Source: JALOLV01 sp046295175
GTDB taxonomy: Bacteria; Bacteroidota; Bacteroidia; Cytophagales; Spirosomataceae
Length of the DNA stretch: 64,000 nucleotides
Assembly (NCBI GenBank): GCA_046295175.1
Contig: JBKBNY010000001.1
Span: 434,001-498,000 of the forward strand
Direction: 5' to 3'
Made by a program: the position numbers and the translations under genes. Under the pieces are notes generated by a model, which had not been told where the DNA came from, did not search any database, and saw only the letters and a program-made list of their open reading frames with translations. Each line of letters begins with the position of its first letter. Positions within the stretch are counted from its first letter, which is position 1. Below are positions 16,311 to 25,381 of this stretch, piece after piece.

Positions 16311-17201
16311 ATGGAAACCTCTCGCCGAAACGCTATGAAAAAACTCGTAGGTAGTGCTGCCGTTTTCGCAACTGGCGATGCCCTCGCCAACCGTTTTGAT
16401 GCCGCCGACCACCAGATGGGCGAATCTCTCAAAGGACGTATCAATCACTCTGCTTGCCGCTGGTGCTACAACACCATTGAGTTTGAGGCATTGTGCAAAG
16501 CCAGCAAAGAAATGGGAATCGCCAGTATCGAATTGACTGGCCCTGCCGAATGGGAAATCTTGAAAAAATATGACCTAACAGCCGCTATCGGTTGGGGAGA
16601 ATATCCGAAAGGAATGGGTTTACCAAACTTCTTTAATAAAGTGAAAAACCACGACCAATTGGTGGCTTTTTACGAAGATTTGATTCCGAAAGCGGCCAAT
16701 GCAGGTATCAAAAACCTGATTTGTTTTTCGGGAAATCGTGATGGAATGTCGGACGAAGAAGGTCTATTGAATTGTAAAAAAGGTATTCAGCGAGTAATCA
16801 AAACCGCCGAAAAACATAAAGTTACGCTCTCGATGGAGCTTTTGAACTCAAAAGTAAACCACAAAGATTATCAATGCGACCATACCGAATGGGGCGTTGT
16901 GCTTTGCGAAATGGTGGGGTCTGACTACTTCAAATTACTTTACGACATCTACCACATGCAAATCATGGAAGGAGACGTAATCGCAACCATCAAAAAGTAC
17001 TATCAGTACATCAGCCACTACCATACTGGCGGTGTTCCGGGTCGTAACGAAATCAATGATACGCAAGAATTAAATTATCCTGCCATCATGAAGGCCATCG
17101 TAGAAACTGGTTACAAAGGTTTTGTGGGTCAAGAATTTGTTCCTGCAAGAGCCGATAAATTGGCTTCGCTTAAAGAAGGTGTTTTGATTTGTGATGTTTA
17201 A
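16311..17201 (+). CDS. Hydroxypyruvate isomerase-like TIM-barrel protein
   Basis: The 296-residue protein belongs to the xylose-isomerase-like TIM-barrel family. Glu176 (in LSMELLN) and Glu275 (in GQEFVP) fit the two metal-binding catalytic glutamates of hydroxypyruvate isomerase, and LLYDIYHMQIMEGD is the matching metal-site segment. An N-terminal SRRNAMKKLVGSAAVFATG segment is a twin-arginine-type signal, unusual for cytoplasmic Hyi but common in periplasmic sugar-isomerase-like proteins of this phylum. It probably acts on a sugar-derived keto acid or ketose; the exact substrate is unproven. It is followed by a strong terminator. Confidence 0.82.
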   Translation: METSRRNAMKKLVGSAAVFATGDALANRFDAADHQMGESLKGRINHSACRWCYNTIEFEALCKASKEMGIASIELTGPAEWEILKKYDLTAAIGWGEYPKGMGLPNFFNKVKNHDQLVAFYEDLIPKAANAGIKNLICFSGNRDGMSDEEGLLNCKKGIQRVIKTAEKHKVTLSMELLNSKVNHKDYQCDHTEWGVVLCEMVGSDYFKLLYDIYHMQIMEGDVIATIKKYYQYISHYHTGGVPGRNEINDTQELNYPAIMKAIVETGYKGFVGQEFVPARADKLASLKEGVLICDV

Positions 17202-17229
17202 AGGTTTAAAATCCTTTTAATAATAATCA

Positions 17230-17258
17230 AACCTGCACAAGTGTTCGTTGTGCAGGTT
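17230..17258 (+). terminator. Rho-independent terminator
   Basis: An 11-bp perfect stem, AACCTGCACAA / TTGTGCAGGTT, encloses the loop GTGTTCG and is followed by TTTTTTATTT. It lies about 28 nt after the isomerase-like gene on the same strand. Confidence 0.92.
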
Positions 17259-17359
17259 TTTTATTTGGATAAGTTTCAGAATCTGCTCATCAATCGCCAA
17301 AACAATACATCCAAATTATTGGTTAGACTTGCAAAGAATAACACTTTAGTAGGTCATTT

Positions 17360-18832
17360 ATGAATATTGTTTGGTTTAAAAGAGATTTACGTCTGCACGA
17401 CCACGAACCGCTCAAAACAGCCATCGAAGACCAAAAACCCTTGATTCTATTGTATATTTTTGAGCCATCGCTAATGACTGACTTACACTACTCGGAGCGA
17501 CATTGGCGATTCGTCTTTCAATCTCTTCAAGACCTAAACAACCAACTAAAACCTTACAAATCAAGCATTTACATTCTTCACAGCGAAGTCGTTGAGGTTC
17601 TAAACGAAATCAACCAGATAGAATCCATTGATAAAATTTTCTCATACGAAGAAACGGGAATCCGTCTGACCTACGATAGAGATAAAAACGTAAAAAATTT
17701 CTGTACAAATTATAAAATCATTTGGCAAGAGTTTCAGACAAATGGCGTTATCCGAAAACTAAAAAATCGTGAAGATTGGGCCGAGCGTTGGCATCAGTTT
17801 ATGCACCAAAAGCAAGCGACTCCAAACCTATCGAAACTGTCAAATCTTCATTTTGAATTACCAATAGAATTCATCGAAAAATACGAATTCAAGCCTAATT
17901 TTGAATCAAATAACAAAGATTTTCAGCCTGGTGGAGAAGTTTTCGCCCATCGGTATCTCCATAATTTTCTGAACGAGCGGGTTGCTCAATATACTCATTC
18001 GCTATCAAAACCTCTCGAAAGTCGCCGAGGTTGTAGTCGGCTTTCGCCCTACATTGCGTGGGGAAATCTGTCGGTTCGGCAAGTTTATCAGGCCATGCTA
18101 AAAGCCCGAAAAACATCCGAACACCGCTTTCATTTAGATAATTTTGGTTCGAGACTGCGTTGGCATTGTCATTTTATCCAAAAATTTGAAATGGAAGACC
18201 GAATGGAGTTTGAAAATCTAAACCGTGGATACAATGATTTGGGGCGAGAATTTAACAAAGAATACTACGAAGCATGGGCAAATGGACAAACTGGTTACCC
18301 GCTGATTGATGCCTGTATGCGATGTCTGCACCAAACTGGCTATATCAATTTCAGGATGCGAGCCATGTTGGTTTCGTTTCTTACGCACACGCTTTTTCAG
18401 GATTGGCGGGTTGGTGTACATCATTTGGCGAGGTTATTTTTAGATTTTGAAGTAGGAATTCACTATCCGCAGTTTCAGATGCAAGCTGGTGTAACGGGTA
18501 TGAATACCGTTCGGGTTTATAATCCAATCAAACAATCCGAAGAAAAAGACCCCGAAGGCATTTTCATCAAACAATGGATTCCCGAATTGGCAAACTGCCC
18601 CAAACAATTCATCCACCAACCGTGGTTGATGACTCCAATGGAACAAAATTTATATAACTTGCAAATCGGTGTAGATTACCCCTCGCCCATCGTAGATTTC
18701 GAAAAAGCAACCAAAATTGCCAAAGACAAAATCTGGAAACACAAAAATACATTCACAGTTCGGCAAGAAAGCAAACGAATCCTAAGTATCCATGTTGTGC
18801 CAAACAATCGTAGAAATACCTCAAAAAAATAA
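17360..18832 (+). CDS. Cryptochrome/photolyase family protein, atypical FAD motif
   Basis: The 490-residue protein starts MNIVWFKRDLRLHDHEPL, the antenna (photolyase) domain signature, and ends in a FAD-binding domain with SRRGCSRLSPYIAWGNLSVR (about 226-245), LRWHCHFIQKFE and TGYPLIDACMRCLHQTGYIN. These fit class I photolyases and relatives, which repair UV pyrimidine dimers or sense light. By manual alignment with E. coli photolyase, the Asn facing flavin N5 (N378 there) is replaced by His368 in DFEVGIHYPQFQMQAG, a clear departure from true CPD photolyases. Repair activity is therefore uncertain. It lies alone after a terminator. Confidence 0.88.
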   Translation: MNIVWFKRDLRLHDHEPLKTAIEDQKPLILLYIFEPSLMTDLHYSERHWRFVFQSLQDLNNQLKPYKSSIYILHSEVVEVLNEINQIESIDKIFSYEETGIRLTYDRDKNVKNFCTNYKIIWQEFQTNGVIRKLKNREDWAERWHQFMHQKQATPNLSKLSNLHFELPIEFIEKYEFKPNFESNNKDFQPGGEVFAHRYLHNFLNERVAQYTHSLSKPLESRRGCSRLSPYIAWGNLSVRQVYQAMLKARKTSEHRFHLDNFGSRLRWHCHFIQKFEMEDRMEFENLNRGYNDLGREFNKEYYEAWANGQTGYPLIDACMRCLHQTGYINFRMRAMLVSFLTHTLFQDWRVGVHHLARLFLDFEVGIHYPQFQMQAGVTGMNTVRVYNPIKQSEEKDPEGIFIKQWIPELANCPKQFIHQPWLMTPMEQNLYNLQIGVDYPSPIVDFEKATKIAKDKIWKHKNTFTVRQESKRILSIHVVPNNRRNTSKK

Positions 18833-18946
18833 TTCTGTCGATTCAACAAATAATTAGTATAAAAACTTCTCAAAAACAGTTTTAATATTAACTTTACGCA
18901 CACATAAATTTTAAAGAATCACTGCAAGTATTACTCCACAAATCTT

Positions 18947-21900
18947 ATGAAGCATCTACTTCTACCTTGGCTCATTTGCTTTTTTACTTTCAATTTTGCT
19001 TATTCACAACACTCAAAGTGGTGCCGCACCGCCGAACCTACTGAAAGTCAGCGACTTGAGATGTCTCGACTGGTAAATTCCGAAAGTTTCAGAAATGCCA
19101 AAATCAATACCAATAAAATCATCAATATTGCGGTTAAGCCCCACATTGTTCGCAAGAGCGATGGTTCTGGAGGGTTCGATACCAGTACACTAAACGCAGT
19201 TTTTGATACACTCAATAAGCAATATATTGGAGCTGGGATTCAGTTTTTTATCAGTGGCAATACGCCTAACTATATTGATAATGACAAGTACTTTATTTTC
19301 GACTCGGATGCTCACGAAGGCGAATTGACGGCTCGATACGATGTACGAAATGCCATCAATCTATACTTTGTAAGCGAATTTGCCGACAATATCGGCGGAT
19401 ACGCTTATTTCCCGTCAACCGACCGAAACACCAACCGTATTTTTGTGTATTATGCCAATATCTCAGACATGGTAAAAAGAGTAGTACCTCACGAAATGGG
19501 GCATTACATGGGGCTTTGGCATACTTTTCAGGACGCTTGGGATAGCCGATTGGCCGAATTGGTAACAAGAGGAGAAGGAGCAAACTGCTCATACGCGGGC
19601 GATATGATTTGTGATACCCCCGCCGACCCATACGGAAGAATCATATTTATCGGTGGGGTTGATTGTGGGTTTAATTATGACTACGTAGATGCAAATAACG
19701 AAAAGTTTAAACCTCAAACTGGCAATACGATGTCGTATTACAGAGGTTGTGGGAATTTTCTAACAGCAGGACAGCATCGAGTAGCATCTTTTGGGGTATT
19801 GACTCGCATTAGCCCCGATAGAGACTCCAACAAAAGATACACAATTACTGGCCAAGGTGAGCAATCTATCACCGTAACAACTGCGGCTCCAACCAAAAAC
19901 AACTCAAGGTTTTCGGCAGCCTGTTTAGGCGAAACTATCTCTGTACCATTTTCGACGACTGGAAATGTAGCAGCAGGTACAAAATATAAAGTATTATTGA
20001 TTTCAGAGAGAAGCGATTTTGCAGGAGAGATAGGTTCAGGTTCTACAAGCCCCATCGAATGTAAGATTCCGAACAATGCACCTTACTTTTTTTCGTACAG
20101 ATTACAAGTGGTTTCTGAAGATGAGTCTATCAGAGGCACACTTACTGCCGAAACATTTAGAGTGACCCATCCGGCCAAAGTGACGATTTCGGGTAACGAA
20201 AACATTTTTGAGGGCGAAATAGGTAAAATTTACCTATCGCATTCGGGCGGCAGTGCCGATATACGCATTACTTCTTCGACCGGAGTTAACTATAATTATC
20301 GCATCTCTGATATTTATTCGCCGGTCACCTATTCCTTAAATCCATCCAGAACCGCTACTTACAAAATCTCATCAATAACCAATATTTGTGGCGAAGGTAC
20401 CGCCAGCGGCGAAGCAACCATTAGCGTTTTTGCACGTCCGCAAGCACGAAAAATTACGGTATCGAATCTACCAAGTAGTTTTTGTGCCAAACAAGAACTC
20501 ACACTTCCGATTTTCGCCGACGGCATTTTAGCGACAAATAACACTTACAAAGTAAATATCATCGATGGCGAATCTGGTCAAGCAATCGAAGTAAAACACA
20601 CTTCGATTAGAAATGATGCCATCCGAATCGTTCTACCCGAAAACCTTATTGTAGGCAAAGATTACCAGATAAAAGTATCGAGTACAAGTCCTTCAACCGA
20701 ATATCTATCTCCCAAAATCAGGCTTCGAGAGCCTTTTTTGGTTAGTGTTTCGGGGAGTCGAAATATTCTTCGAGGTCAAGAATCAACCATCGAAGTTACC
20801 TCAAATTACACCCCATTTAGCTTTAAATTATCTGACGGCAAAGAAATCAGTTCGTCAACAAGCCCGTACAGATTAACCATAAAGCCTGAGCAAGATACCC
20901 AATACAGAATTTCGGCAGCCAACAACGCTTTTTGCGGTGCAAATGCTGAGATTTCGGGAGAAGCGACAATCAAGGTACAGAACCCAATCAAGACTGGTTT
21001 TATCACCCAACGGAACATTTGTACTGGTCAGAAAATAAAAGTTGGTTTTGAACAAGACCAAATCGGCATTTCAGGACAATTAGTTGTTCAATTAGGTAAT
21101 TCTAAAAACGAATACATAGACATCCCGACCACTGGTTCAAGCAGCCCATTAGAAGTAACAATACCACAAGGAACACCAACCGGCGATGGTTATAAATTGC
21201 GGGTTGTTTCGGTAAGTCAAAAATTAATAGGTTCTGAAAGTAACGAATTCGAAATCAAATCGGCTCCAATAGTCCGAATTTCGGGTTACGGGTATGGTAA
21301 TGCTAATTTTGAAACGGCTATACCGATGGAGATTTCGGGGACATTACCAATCAACCTTACTTTGTCGGATGGCACTTCTCTACAAATCAATGCCTTACAA
21401 CAAAAACTTGCATTCAAACCTACCAAAACAGATTATTATTCAATCGTTTCGGCCAAAAACGAATGCGGAGAAGGCAACAAAGATGGTAGAGTTTGGGTAG
21501 AATTTAAAGCCAATGCATCGGCTTATTGCTCTGCATCGGCAAGGTCTAACAGAGGACAGTATTTTACCTCAAGAGTTAGGCTTTTTAACGAACGCGGAAC
21601 CAGAATATTTAGTTCTTTCGATTTTGCTGTCGGACAAAACGGTTATACCGACCAAACCAACCATACCATCTATATCCAAAAACAAAAACAATATTACCTC
21701 ACGGTTGCGGCTTATGTCGATGGCGACGAGGCCGGGGGTGGCGGCTGGAATACCCCAATCAGAGCTTGGATTGATTACAATCAGGATTATCAATTTACCA
21801 AAGACGAAATGATAATTACACGTGGCGAATTCTCGGTTGGAACAAATCTAACTATTCCTCAATCTGCTAAAGATGGATTTACCCGAATGAGAATCCGCAC

Positions 21901-24499
21901 TTTTTACGATGCTGCCAACGAAACCAACCTTGATAATCCTTGTGGGGTTTCAGAAGATGGCGAAACCGAAGATTACGTAGTATATCTTACCAACGATTCA
22001 AACCAATTGTATGAGATTGTTCCGAGTATCTCGAACATGAATTCATCATCGCTCGACTTATACGGCGTCTGCAGGGGTACAAATCTAAGTTTATTTTTCT
22101 CTACTAAAGGTTTCTTTAGTGAATCTAATACATTCGTTGCCGAGCTTGTAGATATTACTGGAACCCCAGTTGCCGAATTGGGCAGAACAAAATTCAATAA
22201 TCTGAATGTAACCATTCCCGATAACATCACCACAAATCAATCCTATGCGGTAAGGGTCCGTTCACTGAATCCGGTAATTACTGGCCAAACCAACCGTTTT
22301 AGAGTCAATGATGCCCCAACAGCCACGATTTCGGGCGATGCAACCATAAGCAAAGGGCAAACCGCTAATTTGGTTATCCGACTCACTGGAGGCGGCATGT
22401 GGAACTATCAAATCAATAATTTTCATACCAGCAATAGTTTTAGTACCAACACCAATACACGCGACCAAACAAGCACATTTACTGTTAAAACAAAGCCATT
22501 GGAAAGTACTACTACATTTAGTTTAAATTATGTAAGAAACTCAGGCTGCGGAAACGGCAATATTAGTGGCAAAGCAACCATTACGGTCTTGCCCGAAGAT
22601 TCCAACCGACCAAATCTTAGCTTTAAAGAAAGTGTTTTCTCTACTTGTAAAGGTTATGGTTTTAGTATCAACCTCAATGTTGTGGGTAAATTAAACCCCG
22701 AAAACTACTACACGGCCCAATTAGTTGATTTGAATGACCAATTCGTAACTCATCTGGGCATAGCCAAAAACACGCCTTTTACGGTTACGATTCCTTCACA
22801 AGTCAATGAAGGTGTGTATAAAATCAAGATAATTTCGAGTAGTCCATCGGTTGAGGTTATTTCCAATTCGTTTCCGATATTTGGTCAGGGTATAGCCGAA
22901 CTTTCGGGCGATACCGAGATTATAAGAGGCGAAACCGCAACTCTAAAAGTCACGAGGAAAGGGTTTGTTTTTGGCTCATCATTTAGATTATCCGATAATA
23001 CCGACTACGTCAACATCAATGCCGAAGAATACTACATAAAAGTAAAACCACTCACTACGACGACTTACCGAATCTCTGGCCTGCGAACAGGCTATTGTGG
23101 AAACGATATTTTCATGGGTAGCCCAACCGTCAAAGTAGTAGCACCACGTGCCAATAAAATGTTTATCGGCAATATTAATGATGCTTGTGTAGGCAGTACA
23201 CTTTCGGTTCCGATTTCGTTTGATGGCTCTCAGGCTACAAAAAACCCTATTTTAGCCCAAATCAACGATTCAAAAAGTAATTTTAGTAGAGTTCTGAATG
23301 GCTCGGTCGAAAACAGTAATTTGCTATTCACTATTCCATCCGATGCTCCTAAAAACGGCGATTATAAGGTCAAGATTATTTCACAAAGCCCCTACCTGAC
23401 AACCGAAAGTAATAGTTTCTCACTCAAAGAATCGGTAAACGCTACCATTTCGGGCGGAAATGACGATGTATATGAAACCGAACCAATCGGAATGAAAGTT
23501 GATTTTACAGGCGAATCTCCGTGGAACCTCCAACTCTCAGACGGCTCAAGGTATAACAATATCAAAACCAGTCCGTTTTTAATTGATAAAAAAGCAAACG
23601 TCCGCAATCAAACATTTACAATTAGTACGGTAACCTCAAACTGCGGAATAGGTTCCAACACTGGCCGAGCCACTTTTAATATTTTGCCTTTACCAATCAT
23701 CAAAACTGGGCTCACAAGCGAAACCAGCGTCTGTCAAGGCAAAAGCTTTAGCGTTGGTTTCAATGTTCAGCAATCCAAATTTAGGGCAAATAATCAGTTT
23801 AAGGTTACACTTTATTCAGATACTACATCCAGTGCCAAAGCGTATGAATTATTCGTAACCAATGGCAACAGCCCCGTTACGGCACAAATTCCTAAAAGTG
23901 TACCTGCTCGCGATAAATATTATGTAAAAGTAAGCGGAATAAATCCGCAGGTTGAGGGTAGTTTTTCGCCTGTAAGCATCAAGGTTAGGCCGCTACCTAC
24001 CGCTACGATTCAAGGCGAAAAATCAATTATAGAAGGCGATGAAAGCGAAATAAAAGTTTCGTTTACGGGCGAATCCCCTTGGACATTTAAGGTATCGGAC
24101 GGGCAGCAACTTTCGACAACCAATAACCCCGTTAGTATAAAAGTTAAACCCCAATCTACCAGTAATTTTGTATTAGAGACGGTTTCTAATGTTTGTGGCG
24201 AAGGCGATGTATCGGGAAATGCCATCATAAAAGTTTATCCAGAATCTGCCATCGAAGATTTGGTAAATGTGTATCCGATTCCGAGCAATTCAAACATAAC
24301 CGTTGCGATTGACGAGGCATTGAGCAAATACCCCGTTACACTTACATTATTCGATACTGGTGGTAAGGTCATTCGCTCAGCTATTGTAGATTTGAATACT
24401 CCACTAAATCGTAATTTTTTTGATGTGAGTTACGGAATGTATATACTCAAAATCCAGACATACAAAAAGACATTTAGTCGTAAAGTGGTGAAGTACTAA
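18947..24499 (+). CDS. Secreted M43 metalloprotease with Ig-like repeats and T9SS tail
   Basis: The 1850-residue protein has a signal peptide (1-20), an M43/pappalysin zinc protease domain (about 40-285) with HEMGHYMGLWH (H182, E183, H186, H192) and a Met-turn (NTMSYYRGCG), then at least seven Ig-like repeats of about 100-130 residues, each with an ISG-ENI/ATISKG motif and a CGEG-xxSGEATI ending. A GEVED-type domain (GGGGWNTPIRAWIDYNQDY, ending CGVSEDGETEDYVVYL) interrupts the repeats at about 865-1015. The last 80 residues (VYPIPSNSN...) are a type A T9SS sorting domain. It is probably secreted or cell-surface anchored. Confidence 0.9.
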   Translation: MKHLLLPWLICFFTFNFAYSQHSKWCRTAEPTESQRLEMSRLVNSESFRNAKINTNKIINIAVKPHIVRKSDGSGGFDTSTLNAVFDTLNKQYIGAGIQFFISGNTPNYIDNDKYFIFDSDAHEGELTARYDVRNAINLYFVSEFADNIGGYAYFPSTDRNTNRIFVYYANISDMVKRVVPHEMGHYMGLWHTFQDAWDSRLAELVTRGEGANCSYAGDMICDTPADPYGRIIFIGGVDCGFNYDYVDANNEKFKPQTGNTMSYYRGCGNFLTAGQHRVASFGVLTRISPDRDSNKRYTITGQGEQSITVTTAAPTKNNSRFSAACLGETISVPFSTTGNVAAGTKYKVLLISERSDFAGEIGSGSTSPIECKIPNNAPYFFSYRLQVVSEDESIRGTLTAETFRVTHPAKVTISGNENIFEGEIGKIYLSHSGGSADIRITSSTGVNYNYRISDIYSPVTYSLNPSRTATYKISSITNICGEGTASGEATISVFARPQARKITVSNLPSSFCAKQELTLPIFADGILATNNTYKVNIIDGESGQAIEVKHTSIRNDAIRIVLPENLIVGKDYQIKVSSTSPSTEYLSPKIRLREPFLVSVSGSRNILRGQESTIEVTSNYTPFSFKLSDGKEISSSTSPYRLTIKPEQDTQYRISAANNAFCGANAEISGEATIKVQNPIKTGFITQRNICTGQKIKVGFEQDQIGISGQLVVQLGNSKNEYIDIPTTGSSSPLEVTIPQGTPTGDGYKLRVVSVSQKLIGSESNEFEIKSAPIVRISGYGYGNANFETAIPMEISGTLPINLTLSDGTSLQINALQQKLAFKPTKTDYYSIVSAKNECGEGNKDGRVWVEFKANASAYCSASARSNRGQYFTSRVRLFNERGTRIFSSFDFAVGQNGYTDQTNHTIYIQKQKQYYLTVAAYVDGDEAGGGGWNTPIRAWIDYNQDYQFTKDEMIITRGEFSVGTNLTIPQSAKDGFTRMRIRTFYDAANETNLDNPCGVSEDGETEDYVVYLTNDSNQLYEIVPSISNMNSSSLDLYGVCRGTNLSLFFSTKGFFSESNTFVAELVDITGTPVAELGRTKFNNLNVTIPDNITTNQSYAVRVRSLNPVITGQTNRFRVNDAPTATISGDATISKGQTANLVIRLTGGGMWNYQINNFHTSNSFSTNTNTRDQTSTFTVKTKPLESTTTFSLNYVRNSGCGNGNISGKATITVLPEDSNRPNLSFKESVFSTCKGYGFSINLNVVGKLNPENYYTAQLVDLNDQFVTHLGIAKNTPFTVTIPSQVNEGVYKIKIISSSPSVEVISNSFPIFGQGIAELSGDTEIIRGETATLKVTRKGFVFGSSFRLSDNTDYVNINAEEYYIKVKPLTTTTYRISGLRTGYCGNDIFMGSPTVKVVAPRANKMFIGNINDACVGSTLSVPISFDGSQATKNPILAQINDSKSNFSRVLNGSVENSNLLFTIPSDAPKNGDYKVKIISQSPYLTTESNSFSLKESVNATISGGNDDVYETEPIGMKVDFTGESPWNLQLSDGSRYNNIKTSPFLIDKKANVRNQTFTISTVTSNCGIGSNTGRATFNILPLPIIKTGLTSETSVCQGKSFSVGFNVQQSKFRANNQFKVTLYSDTTSSAKAYELFVTNGNSPVTAQIPKSVPARDKYYVKVSGINPQVEGSFSPVSIKVRPLPTATIQGEKSIIEGDESEIKVSFTGESPWTFKVSDGQQLSTTNNPVSIKVKPQSTSNFVLETVSNVCGEGDVSGNAIIKVYPESAIEDLVNVYPIPSNSNITVAIDEALSKYPVTLTLFDTGGKVIRSAIVDLNTPLNRNFFDVSYGMYILKIQTYKKTFSRKVVKY

Positions 24500-24516
24500 T
24501 TCCGTAAAACCTCACA

Positions 24517-24549
24517 GGTGTGTGTGGTAGATTCGGTCTATCACGCACC
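24517..24549. repeat. Imperfect palindrome between protease and DHFR genes
   Basis: The sequences GGTGTGTG and TAGA pair with TCTA and CACGCACC around a TTCGG loop with a two-base bulge and G-T pairs. It lies in the 70-nt gap between two same-strand genes. It could be a weak terminator for the protease gene or a dispersed palindromic element; no T-tract follows. Confidence 0.45.
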
Positions 24550-24569
24550 TTGACAAATTTATTAACATC

Positions 24570-25088
24570 ATGCAAATCTCTCTTATTGCCGCCATGTCCG
24601 AAAACCGAGCCATCGGACTCCACAACCAACTGCCGTGGCAACCCATAGCCGCCGATTGGGATAACCTGAAAGCGGTTACGGCTGGCAAAAAAATGATTAT
24701 GGGCCGTAAAAGCTACGATAATCCGCATAGATTGTGGTCGGAGGCTGGTAATTATGTCATAACTCGACAAAAAGATTACGTAGTCGATGAAGGCTTTGAA
24801 GTCGTCGGTAGTCTCGAAGAAGCTTTTGCTAAATGCCAAGACCAAGAAGAAGTGTATGTTTTGGGTGGTGAAGAAATCTTTAGACTGGCTCTACCATCGG
24901 CCGATAAAATTGTACTGACAATTGTTCATGGGATTTTTGAAGGAGATGCGTTCTTTCCCGAATTCGATGAATCAGACTTTGAAGTCATCGAAGAAAAGCA
25001 ATTTAAAGCAGGGCAAAATACCCCTTATAATATTTCGATAATTACTTACCTAAGAAAATCTTATTCTCTTTCGGGTAATAGAACGTAA
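24570..25088 (+). CDS. folA: Dihydrofolate reductase
   Basis: DHFR reduces dihydrofolate to tetrahydrofolate with NADPH in the cytoplasm. The 172-residue protein has the N-terminal ISLIAAMSENRAIGLHNQLP strand and loop, the substrate-binding LPWQPIAADWDNLK segment with the expected acidic residue, KKMIMGRKSYDN, YVITR, and VYVLGGEEIFRLALPSADKI. Its length fits bacterial DHFRs. The loop after GRKSYDN differs from the usual ESIGRPLPNR, which might affect cofactor or trimethoprim contacts. No thyA is adjacent here. Start ATG at 24570 is unambiguous. Confidence 0.92.
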   Translation: MQISLIAAMSENRAIGLHNQLPWQPIAADWDNLKAVTAGKKMIMGRKSYDNPHRLWSEAGNYVITRQKDYVVDEGFEVVGSLEEAFAKCQDQEEVYVLGGEEIFRLALPSADKIVLTIVHGIFEGDAFFPEFDESDFEVIEEKQFKAGQNTPYNISIITYLRKSYSLSGNRT

Positions 25089-25099
25089 AAAACAAAATC

Positions 25100-25183
25100 A
25101 CCACTAAGGAACTTAGGACACAAAGTTTCACTAAGAAATAATCAACCTGAGTGTACCTATGTGTTCTATGTAAACTTAGTGGT
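25100..25183. repeat. Inverted-repeat element with CCACTAAG ends
   Basis: The terminal sequences ACCACTAAG (25100-25108) and CTTAGTGGT (25175-25183) are perfect inverted repeats, and the interior repeats CACTAAG/ACTTAG motifs. Elements with this CACTAAG wording are widespread in several phyla (general impression, not searched here). It fills the first part of the 290-nt gap before the PSCyt gene; the rest of that gap shows nothing clear. Confidence 0.6.
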
Positions 25184-25381
25184 AAAATTAAAAATACGAT
25201 TTTATCAACCGAAATGGAATAATTGATAATTTGAAGACAAAAGATTTACTTTGAAAGGTAAATTCCTGTAAATTATTTCTGATTACAAAAATTCTCCTCT
25301 GCTTTCATAATGCACTGATTTTTACTATATTAGTGCAACTTATTCAACCGTATTTACAATCTTCATCTATCGACCTTAAAG

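Noticed and set aside
18947..24499. Possible CRISPR or tandem DNA repeats in the giant protease gene
   Set aside because: The repeats are at protein level, about 100-130 residues long and divergent at DNA level; there are no short identical repeats with spacers.
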